In this document: positions 56,863-64,000 of the stretch, piece by piece
Numbering within the stretch: the first letter of the stretch is position 1
Layout: each line of letters begins with the position of its first letter
Origin: Vibrio hepatarius
GTDB taxonomy: Bacteria > Pseudomonadota > Gammaproteobacteria > Enterobacterales > Vibrionaceae
NCBI RefSeq assembly: GCF_018860525.1
Contig: NZ_JAHKPM010000060.1
Location: 1 to 64,000, forward strand
Reading direction: 5' to 3'
Length of the DNA: 64,000 nucleotides
Made by a program: the position numbers and the translations under genes
The notes under the pieces: generated by a model
The model's input: only the letters and a program-made list of their open reading frames with translations
What the model was told of the DNA's origin: nothing
Databases searched by the model: none

Positions 56863-58377
56863 TTACTCTTGCGTTTGCTCAGGTAATACAGCTTCTGCTG
56901 TAGAGAGTGCCGCTTCTGGAAGTTCAATTACAGCTAGGTCGTCAATGTTAACATCGCTATTTTCGATGGGTTTTTGATCAATGTGGCCGATGATGCTTTG
57001 GTAATAACGGCGAATATTTTCGACATAATTTTTAGCTTCATCTCCTCTAGCGTAACCATAGCGTGTTTGACTGAAGTATTTTTTCTGCCGAAGTAGCGGT
57101 AAACGATCTTTGACGTCGACCCATGAGTTGGGGTTCGCCCCTTGCGTTTTGGTCAGTCTTCTTGCATCCATCATATGCCCGTATCCGACATTGTAGGCGG
57201 CAAGCGCAAACCAGATTTTTTCATGCATGGCGACAGAGTCAGGAATACGAGAGACCATACGTCGTAAGTATTCAACGCCTCCGCGTACTGATTGCTGTGG
57301 ATCGAGGCGGTTAGTGACTCCAACACTTTTCGCGGTGGGTAAGGTCAACATCATCATACCACGTACACCAGTGGGGGATTTTGCACGTGGATTCCAGTGA
57401 GACTCTTGATAAGCCAAAGCGGCGACCAAACGCCAATCAAATTCGTCAGAATATTGTTTAAACAGCGGTGACCATTGAGGAAGCTTGCTATTCAACGCTC
57501 TGATAAAAGCGCGTGTGTCGACATAATCAAAGCTACCAATATGGCCAATATACTTTTCTTCTAATGAAGCAAGGAGCCCAGATTGTTTGGTATAACCAAA
57601 GAATTCAATCATCAAGGCATATAGGCTTTCATCTTCGGAGCGTCGCACAAACCATGAAATGGGTTGGTCTTCGGTAAGCTCAAAAGCGACCGCGACTTCT
57701 GGATAAACCCTTTGTGAAAGAGATAATTCAACTGAATCAGCGACAGTAAACATCAGCTCACCTTGGGCAACTTGTTTTAGCAAATCACTGACTTCGGCTT
57801 CCGGGTCGACTTCAAACACAAAATCTGGATGTTTTTTTTCCCTGATAGTATTGAGCGTTTTTTTTACATGGGAATCACTAACGATTTTGAGCATGGCAGC
57901 TGGGTCATCATTGTCGTCATGTCTGTTGACTAGCTGCTCTAGATTCCGTGGTCGCCAGTTGCCTTTTTTGTAGACGACTTGCTGGCTGACATAGTAATAC
58001 GCTGGGCCGGGGCGAAAACGTTCCATCCGTTCAGGCGATAGAATAAGGCCTGCTGCAATGACATCAATCTCACCTTTTTCAAGCGCAGGGTAGAGTGACG
58101 ATATTCGATAGGCGGGCTTCATTTCAAGTTGAACCCCGAGCTCATTGGCAAATTCACGTGCCAATTCATAATCCAAACCAGCAGGGCCATCAGGGCCAAT
58201 ATAATAGGAAAGCTGGTTGTTTAACGTACCAACGCGTAGTACGCCGCGCTCACGAATTTGGTCTAAGTCACTTTTAGGCTCAGATTCGATTTGGCAGCCG
58301 GACAAGATTAAGGCAGAAACCAACAAGGTGCTGATGGATGTCCAACGTTTTAAGTAATGCTTCTTCATTGACCACAT
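56863..58377 (-). CDS. mltF: Membrane-bound lytic murein transglycosylase F
   Basis: MltF cleaves peptidoglycan at the outer membrane. A signal with a lipobox (ILSGC) precedes a solute-binding-like domain (VLRVGTLNNQLSYY...), then the lytic transglycosylase domain with the catalytic Glu in ALAYQESHWNP and VRGMMMLTLPTAKSVGV. The frame opens at 58422, but GGAAG is spaced for the ATG at 58377 (504 residues); ATG 58368 is also possible. It is divergent from purL. Confidence 0.93.
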   Translation of the reverse strand: MWSMKKHYLKRWTSISTLLVSALILSGCQIESEPKSDLDQIRERGVLRVGTLNNQLSYYIGPDGPAGLDYELAREFANELGVQLEMKPAYRISSLYPALEKGEIDVIAAGLILSPERMERFRPGPAYYYVSQQVVYKKGNWRPRNLEQLVNRHDDNDDPAAMLKIVSDSHVKKTLNTIREKKHPDFVFEVDPEAEVSDLLKQVAQGELMFTVADSVELSLSQRVYPEVAVAFELTEDQPISWFVRRSEDESLYALMIEFFGYTKQSGLLASLEEKYIGHIGSFDYVDTRAFIRALNSKLPQWSPLFKQYSDEFDWRLVAALAYQESHWNPRAKSPTGVRGMMMLTLPTAKSVGVTNRLDPQQSVRGGVEYLRRMVSRIPDSVAMHEKIWFALAAYNVGYGHMMDARRLTKTQGANPNSWVDVKDRLPLLRQKKYFSQTRYGYARGDEAKNYVENIRRYYQSIIGHIDQKPIENSDVNIDDLAVIELPEAALSTAEAVLPEQTQE

Positions 58378-58491
58378 TCTCATACTTCCATTATGAGCAT
58401 TTATATCAGAGTGTCGTGACAAGGCAAGTCAATCAGGGCTAAGATTTAAAATTGCGATTACGGCGGTAATTCAAATTTGCAGAAAAAAATG

Positions 58492-58507
58492 ACGCAAACG
58501 GTTGCCT
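58492..58507. promoter_or_regulatory. PurR box before purL
   Basis: The 16 bases ACGCAAACGGTTGCCT match the PurR consensus ACGCAAACGTTTTCGT at 13 of 16 positions. A TATAAT lies at 58537-58542. purL is a known PurR target in enteric bacteria. Confidence 0.75.
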
Positions 58508-58536
58508 TTGGTGTTACATCACAAAAATAAATCCTT

Positions 58537-58542
58537 TATAAT
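58537..58542 (+). promoter_or_regulatory. -10 element for purL
   Basis: TATAAT, about 103 bases before the purL start codon. The -35 candidate TTACAT at 58514-58519 (17-bp spacing) is poor, as expected of a repressed promoter. Confidence 0.6.
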
Positions 58543-58644
58543 ACGGCTCGACATCGCGAGGTAGCATCGGCATAAGTTCGAGGTATTTTCATATAACCTT
58601 CTGAGTTTATTCCCATATTACCTTAATACAAGAGACCTAAGCAC

Positions 58645-61600
58645 ATGAGAATTTTGCGTGGCTCCCCAGCTCTTTCTGAGTTTCGTGTTAACAAACTACT
58701 CGAACTTTGCCGTGAACAAGACTTGCCTGTTATAGGAGTTTACGCTGAGTTTATGCATTTTGCTGATCTAACTGAAGACCTAAACCCGTCTGAGCTTGAG
58801 AAAGTTGAAAAACTTTTGACTTATGGGCCGACGATAGAAGAGCATGCGCCGCAAGGTCTGTTACTCTTGGTGACGCCGCGTCCGGGGACCATCTCACCTT
58901 GGTCTTCAAAATCAACCGATATCGCCAACAATTGTGGTTTGGATAAAATCAAGCGCCTTGAACGTGGTACGGCGTATTATCTAGATACCTCTTCTTCGCT
59001 GTCAGAGGATCAAGTTCAGCAAGTTAAAGCCATTATCCATGATCGCATGATGGAAGTGGTGTTTACTGAACTTGAATCTGCGTCGGCTTTATTTACGGTT
59101 GCAGAGCCGGCACCGGTTGCTGATGTGGATATTCTCAATGGTGGACGTGCGGCATTGGAGAAGGCGAATCTGACGCTGGGTCTCGCTTTAGCAGAAGATG
59201 AAATTGATTACTTGGTTGAGAGCTTTACGACACTTGGCCGTAATCCAAATGATATTGAACTTATGATGTTTGCTCAGGCTAATTCAGAGCATTGCCGTCA
59301 TAAAATTTTTAATGCCGATTGGACAATCGATGGTGTTGAGCAGCCTAAGTCTCTATTTAAAATGATTAAAAATACCTATGAGACAACACCTGAGCACGTA
59401 TTGTCAGCGTATAAAGATAATGCTGCGGTAATGACAGGTTCGAAAGTAGGTCGTTTCTTCCCAGATCCTACGACTCGTCAGTATGGCTATCATCATGAAG
59501 ATACCCATATTTTGATGAAAGTAGAAACGCATAACCACCCGACAGCCATCTCCCCTTGGCCGGGCGCATCAACAGGATCCGGTGGTGAGATTCGTGATGA
59601 AGGCGCAACCGGAATTGGAGGTAAGCCCAAAGCGGGTTTGGTTGGTTTTACCACGTCTAACCTGCGTATTCCTGGTTTTGAGCAGCCTTGGGAAACCAAT
59701 TTTGGCAAACCAGATCGCATTGTTAATGCGCTGGATATTATGCTTGAAGGCCCACTTGGTGGCGCTGCATTTAATAATGAATTTGGCCGCCCGAATCTGC
59801 TAGGCTATTTCCGTACCTACGAAGAAAAAGTCACTTCACATGCTGGTGAAGAAATACGTGGTTACCATAAGCCCATCATGATCGCGGGAGGTATGGGTAA
59901 CATCCGCGATGATCACGTACAAAAGAAAGACATTCCAGTCGGGGCGAGCCTAATAGTATTAGGTGGCCCAGCGATGAACATCGGTCTTGGCGGTGGCGCC
60001 GCTTCGTCAATGGCTTCGGGTCAATCAGCAGAAGATTTAGATTTTGCTTCAGTGCAGCGTGAAAACCCTGAAATGGAACGTCGCTGTCAGGAAGTCATCG
60101 ATCGTTGCTGGCAGTTGGGTGATGATAACCCAATCGCCTTTATTCACGATGTGGGTGCTGGTGGTATTTCTAATGCGCTTCCAGAACTGGTTGATGACGG
60201 CGAACGCGGTGGTAAATTCCAGCTGCGTGATGTACCTAATGATGAGCCGGGAATGAGCCCACTTGAAATCTGGTGTAACGAGTCTCAAGAGCGTTATGTG
60301 TTGGCGGTTGCTAAACAAGATATGCCGGTATTTGAAGCTATTTGTCAGCGTGAACGCGCGCCTTATGCTGTTGTTGGCGAGGCAACTAAAGAGCGCCACC
60401 TGACTTTAGAAGACTCACATTTCGACAATACGCCCATTGATATGCCGATGGATATTCTGCTTGGTAAGGCGCCGAAGATGCATCGCGATGCAACCACGCT
60501 AAAGGTGGATAGCCCTGCAATTAACCGTGATGGTATTGAAATCAATCAAGCGGTTGATCGCGTGTTGCGCCTTCCTGCGGTTGCAGAGAAAACCTTCCTT
60601 ATTACCATTGGTGACCGCACGGTGACTGGCCTTGTCGCCCGTGACCAAATGGTGGGGCCTTGGCAAGTACCGGTAGCTAACTGCGCAGTGACTGCGGCAA
60701 GTTATGATACTTACCACGGCGAAGCCATGTCAATGGGTGAGCGCACCCCCGTCGCCCTACTAGACTTTGCAGCCTCTGCACGTTTGGCGGTTGGAGAAGC
60801 GTTAACTAATATTGCTGCCACCGATATTGGTGATATCAAGCACATTAAATTGTCAGCTAACTGGATGTCGCCAGCCGGTCACCCAGGTGAAGATGCAGGT
60901 TTATACCAAGCAGTAAAAGCCGTTGGTGAAGAGTTGTGTCCTGCGCTTGGCTTGACCATTCCTGTTGGTAAAGACTCTATGTCGATGAAAACAAAGTGGC
61001 AAGATAACGGCGAAGACAAGAAAGTGACTTCACCACTGTCACTGGTTATTACCGCCTTTGGCCGAGTTGAAGATGTGCGCAAAACCATCACGCCACAGCT
61101 TTTAACACCAGCGACGTCACAAGGCTTAGGTGAGACTTCGCTGGTGCTGATTGATTTAGCTAACGGTAAGAATCGCCTTGGCGCGACGGCGCTTGCGCAA
61201 GTATATAAGCAATTAGGTGATAAACCTGCCGATGTCGATAACGCAGAGCAGCTGAAAGGCTTCTTTGATGCGATGCAAACTCTGGTGCGCAAAGACAAAC
61301 TGCTTGCCTACCATGATAAAGGCGATGGCGGCCTTGTTGTGACTCTGGCTGAAATGGCATTTGCGGGTCACTGCGGCGTGCAGGTCGATATTGCTCAAAT
61401 TGCAAGCGCTGCGCAAGAGCAAGACGTATTAGCCGCTCTGTTTAACGAAGAACTTGGCGCAGTAGTGCAAGTGAGCAGCGACGAGCTAGACTCGGTTCTC
61501 TCTACTTTATCCGCTTATGGCCTTGAAAGCTGCACTCATGTCATTGGCAGCGTAGAAGCGTCAGATAAGTTCGTCATCACATCTGGTGATGAGGTACTTC

Positions 61601-62568
61601 TTGATCGCTCACGTACTGATCTTCGCACTATTTGGGCAGAAACCACGCATAAAATGCAAGCGCTGCGTGATAACCCAGCGTGCGCCGATCAAGAATTTTC
61701 AGCTAAGCAAAACGATGCTGATCCAGGCTTGAATGTGTCTTTAAGCTTTGATGTTAACCAAGATATTGCAGCGCCTTATATTGCCACTGGCGCGAAGCCG
61801 AAAATGGCGATTTTACGTGAGCAAGGTGTTAACTCTCACGTTGAAATGGCCGCAGCGTTTGATAGAGCTGGTTTTGAATCAACCGATATCCACATGAGTG
61901 ACATTCTAACTGGTCAAGCAGCACTGGATGAGTACCACGGCCTTGTCGCTTGTGGCGGCTTCTCTTATGGTGATGTACTGGGCGCGGGTGAAGGTTGGGC
62001 AAAATCTATCTTGTTTAATAATGCGGCTCGTGAGCAATTTGAAGCTTTCTTTAATCGTGACAATACTTTCTCATTGGGTGTGTGTAACGGCTGTCAGATG
62101 CTTTCCAATCTCAAGGGGTTGATTCCGGGGGCTGATCTTTGGCCACGGTTTGTGCGCAATCAATCTGAGCGTTTTGAAGCCCGCTTTAGTTTGGTTGAAG
62201 TGCAAAAATCCGATTCAGTTTTCTTTGATGGAATGGCTGGCTCTCGGATGCCAATTGCGGTTTCCCACGGTGAAGGCCAAGTAGAAGTTGAAGGTGGCGA
62301 TCACCTTGCCGCGATAGAGCAATCTGGCACAGTAGCTGTACGTTATGTCGATAACTTTGGCAAACCGACTCAGCAGTACCCGAATAATCCAAATGGTTCG
62401 CCAAATGCAATCACAGGTTTAACCACTCAAGATGGCCGTGTAACCATTATGATGCCGCACCCAGAGCGTGTGTTCCGCACTGTGGCAAATTCATGGGCAC
62501 CGCAAGATTGGGGTGAAAATGGCGCTTGGATGCGTATGTTCCAAAACGCGCGTAAGAACCTAGGCTAA
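58645..62568 (+). CDS. purL: Phosphoribosylformylglycinamidine synthase
   Basis: PurL converts FGAR to FGAM in purine synthesis. The large single-chain type is present: an N-terminal PurS-like part, the FGAM synthase core ([51 protein letters not shown]), and a C-terminal class I glutaminase with its nucleophile Cys1147 in GVCNGCQM and HPERVF near the end. Length is 1307. A terminator follows. Confidence 0.99.
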   Translation: MRILRGSPALSEFRVNKLLELCREQDLPVIGVYAEFMHFADLTEDLNPSELEKVEKLLTYGPTIEEHAPQGLLLLVTPRPGTISPWSSKSTDIANNCGLDKIKRLERGTAYYLDTSSSLSEDQVQQVKAIIHDRMMEVVFTELESASALFTVAEPAPVADVDILNGGRAALEKANLTLGLALAEDEIDYLVESFTTLGRNPNDIELMMFAQANSEHCRHKIFNADWTIDGVEQPKSLFKMIKNTYETTPEHVLSAYKDNAAVMTGSKVGRFFPDPTTRQYGYHHEDTHILMKVETHNHPTAISPWPGASTGSGGEIRDEGATGIGGKPKAGLVGFTTSNLRIPGFEQPWETNFGKPDRIVNALDIMLEGPLGGAAFNNEFGRPNLLGYFRTYEEKVTSHAGEEIRGYHKPIMIAGGMGNIRDDHVQKKDIPVGASLIVLGGPAMNIGLGGGAASSMASGQSAEDLDFASVQRENPEMERRCQEVIDRCWQLGDDNPIAFIHDVGAGGISNALPELVDDGERGGKFQLRDVPNDEPGMSPLEIWCNESQERYVLAVAKQDMPVFEAICQRERAPYAVVGEATKERHLTLEDSHFDNTPIDMPMDILLGKAPKMHRDATTLKVDSPAINRDGIEINQAVDRVLRLPAVAEKTFLITIGDRTVTGLVARDQMVGPWQVPVANCAVTAASYDTYHGEAMSMGERTPVALLDFAASARLAVGEALTNIAATDIGDIKHIKLSANWMSPAGHPGEDAGLYQAVKAVGEELCPALGLTIPVGKDSMSMKTKWQDNGEDKKVTSPLSLVITAFGRVEDVRKTITPQLLTPATSQGLGETSLVLIDLANGKNRLGATALAQVYKQLGDKPADVDNAEQLKGFFDAMQTLVRKDKLLAYHDKGDGGLVVTLAEMAFAGHCGVQVDIAQIASAAQEQDVLAALFNEELGAVVQVSSDELDSVLSTLSAYGLESCTHVIGSVEASDKFVITSGDEVLLDRSRTDLRTIWAETTHKMQALRDNPACADQEFSAKQNDADPGLNVSLSFDVNQDIAAPYIATGAKPKMAILREQGVNSHVEMAAAFDRAGFESTDIHMSDILTGQAALDEYHGLVACGGFSYGDVLGAGEGWAKSILFNNAAREQFEAFFNRDNTFSLGVCNGCQMLSNLKGLIPGADLWPRFVRNQSERFEARFSLVEVQKSDSVFFDGMAGSRMPIAVSHGEGQVEVEGGDHLAAIEQSGTVAVRYVDNFGKPTQQYPNNPNGSPNAITGLTTQDGRVTIMMPHPERVFRTVANSWAPQDWGENGAWMRMFQNARKNLG

Positions 62569-62597
62569 GTCGGTATTTCATTTCTAAATACAAAGAT

Positions 62598-62632
62598 AAA
62601 AAGCGCAGGTCATTGGCTTGCGCTTTGTTTTT
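62598..62632 (+). terminator. Intrinsic terminator after purL
   Basis: AAAGCGCA pairs with TGCGCTTT, and a T-rich stretch follows. Confidence 0.75.
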
Positions 62633-62695
62633 CATGACTAGAAAAATAGGGCGCTTTTGTTATAGTAAGCTTATTTTGTACGCTAAGGAAAACCA

Positions 62696-62884
62696 ATGAG
62701 CCTAGAACATTTTGAGACCATGGATACCTTTATCCTACTTAGCATGGTGAATATGAAAATTCGCGATGAATTTGGCGATTTGGACAGCCTAGTCCGATTT
62801 TATGATATTGATAAAACCAAGCTGGTAGAAAAACTCGCTGAAGCTGGCTTTGAATATTTAGCCGAAGCTAAGCAGTTTCGCTAA
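62696..62884 (+). CDS. DUF4250 domain protein
   Basis: A 62-residue protein beginning MSLEHFETMDTFILLSMVNMKIRDEFG, which matches the short DUF4250 family as I remember it. No function is known to me. The ATG follows CTAAGGAAA. Confidence 0.8.
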   Translation: MSLEHFETMDTFILLSMVNMKIRDEFGDLDSLVRFYDIDKTKLVEKLAEAGFEYLAEAKQFR

Positions 62885-63331
62885 GCCTTTGGCCGTCCCT
62901 TAGTGGCGACTGCCCAAATCTTCATCATGCGCTTGCCCTGGTATCATTCGAGTTAGCTCCTGACAGCGAACAATTTTGCCCTCATCGGTTTTCTTCTTAT
63001 CGGTTTTCTTTATCGGTATTGATGAGATAAAGATTACCCCAATAAAATCTGGCTGACTTTCGATAAAAAGACTACCAATTTACTTATATGGCCAATTTGG
63101 GCTTTCTACTAGATCGTGATACTCAGCAACAATACTTGGTGCTTTTTAGTCGTAAATTCTCTTATTTAAGATTTATCTAATTTAAGTGCCTGAAATGATA
63201 AATTAAAATAATAAATTTATTGTGAGTAATGTCAGATCATGCAATTTATTTATTTAATGTATATAAATGTAAATTACAATCCCAGCTTGGAAATTATTGT
63301 GTCAATTTATGTGTTTGCTATACGCAGACAC
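62885..63331. other. Non-coding stretch before the RAYT relic
   Basis: No gene is supported. It is AT-rich in its second half and has three partial repeats of ATCGGTTTTCTT at about 62983-63020. Confidence 0.5.
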
Positions 63332-63514
63332 ATGAGCCGTATCGGCTAGCTTTAATGGAGCAGAACATTTTCTGGTGCGTTATATCATGTGACATCCCGT
63401 GGTAATGCACGGCAACCTATTTATCTAGACGAGCAAGATTTCACTTTATTTATAGAGGTTTTGGTCAAAAACCAACCCGATAGATTTGCTATCTATACGG
63501 TAGCTGCAAAATAA
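63332..63514 (+). pseudogene. REP-associated tyrosine transposase, N-terminal relic
   Basis: One frame reads MSRIG, stop, L, stop, WSRTFSGALYHVTSRGNARQP and IYLDEQDFTLFIEVL, the start of an IS200-type Y1 transposase of the RAYT group (HVTSRGN is the family text). Two stops interrupt it and the rest, with the HUH-type and catalytic Tyr parts, is missing. Confidence 0.7.
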
Positions 63515-63575
63515 AACCATGCCTCTTGATATTAAGGGGGCTTTTAAACGTCAATCTTAAAACCAAAATAGGTTA

Positions 63576-63898
63576 ATGATGAAAAAATAGCTTTAATCTT
63601 TACGCTTTTATTTAGCGCTTATTCTTTTGCTGATGTAAATACCCAGCCGCGTATCGTGGATAGAATCAGTATGGATAATAGTGGTATATATTACTTTAAA
63701 TCGGATCAAGGTTGGGGAGCGCCAGGTTGCAAAGATGCCCAACATCTCTTTATTGTAAAGCATGAGACTCCGACTTCAGAAGCCATGTTAAGTCTTGTAC
63801 TTTCTTCGCAAGCACAAAACAGAACTATATACGCTAGAGGAAATTGTAAAGATGCTGCGCATTTTAAGGTAACTCAGCTTTACCAAGGAGCAAAATAA
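63576..63898 (+). pseudogene. Small secreted protein, frameshifted in an A-run
   Basis: Two ATGs at 63576 and 63579 begin MMKK, and a TAG follows. One more base in the six-A run at 63582-63587 would restore a signal peptide IALIFTLLFSAYSFADV joined to a 90-residue body with two cysteines (GAPGC, GNCKDAAHF). The open part starts at a GTG at 63656. I recognise no family. Either a sequencing error, a true pseudogene or a slippage switch would explain it. Confidence 0.6.
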
Positions 63899-63935
63899 AA
63901 CAACCAATATTTAATAGAAAATAAAAGAGAAAAAA

Positions 63936-64000
63936 ATGAAAAAAATAATCGTATTAGGGTTACTATTCGCCAGTTCATCGGTATCGGCAGGCTATGGATG
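63936..64000 (+). CDS. Signal-peptide protein, cut off by the window end
   Basis: The ATG begins a classical signal peptide, MKKIIVLGLLFASSSVSAGYG. The gene continues past the window. Its signal peptide resembles that of the preceding frameshifted gene, and it lies 38 bases behind it. Confidence 0.6.
   Translation, partial: MKKIIVLGLLFASSSVSAGYG

Noticed and set aside
1-64000. CRISPR arrays, rRNA or tRNA genes
   Set aside because: I found no regularly spaced repeats and no rRNA or tRNA sequence other than the tRNA-like part of ssrA.

Overview
The window is a Vibrionaceae (Vibrio-type) chromosome segment of moderate GC. The evidence is gene order and protein similarity from memory, with no database search. 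The left core runs hisS-yfgM-bamB-der, an AlaX-like editing protein, yfgJ, xseA and guaB-guaA. The right core runs ssrA-smpB, ratA-rnfH, bamE, recN, sodC, nadK, grpE, a DAACS symporter, dnaK-dnaJ, a minor-pilin cluster, tadA, mltF and purL. This is the order expected for Vibrio chromosome 1.

Between guaA (ends 10829) and the 3' end of ssrA (40905) lies a mostly accessory stretch. Positions 10830-15600 look like decayed integrative elements at the guaA 3' end: a broken IS3-family element, an FkbM methyltransferase, a NeuD-type acetyltransferase and several gene fragments, with apparent partial copies of the guaA 3' end at 13477-13494 and perhaps 15554-15574. Next come a secreted GH19 chitinase, a D-alanine locus (AGCS symporter, dadA, LysR regulator), a pentapeptide-repeat potassium-channel fusion, cheV, a PlsC-type acyltransferase and a subtilisin-like protease with a small I9-like inhibitor gene directly behind it.

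Positions 28100-40600 look like a defence and toxin-antitoxin island against ssrA: an XRE regulator with its own operator pair, an unrecognised six-gene minus-strand operon (28829-31069), a type I restriction operon carrying an extra HrgA-like putative nuclease (hsdM-hsdS-hrgA-hsdR), and a hipA-first toxin-antitoxin operon. The hip operon promoter carries three palindromic operators spaced exactly 41 bp apart. No integrase gene was found, so island borders are inferred.

Regulation readable from the sequence includes PurR-like boxes before guaB and purL, two LexA boxes before recN, sigma-32-like promoters before grpE and dnaK, and many intrinsic terminators. The tmRNA encodes an unusual 13-residue tag. 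The right end (62885-64000) holds DUF4250, a decayed REP-associated transposase and two small secreted-protein genes, the first frameshifted in an A-run.
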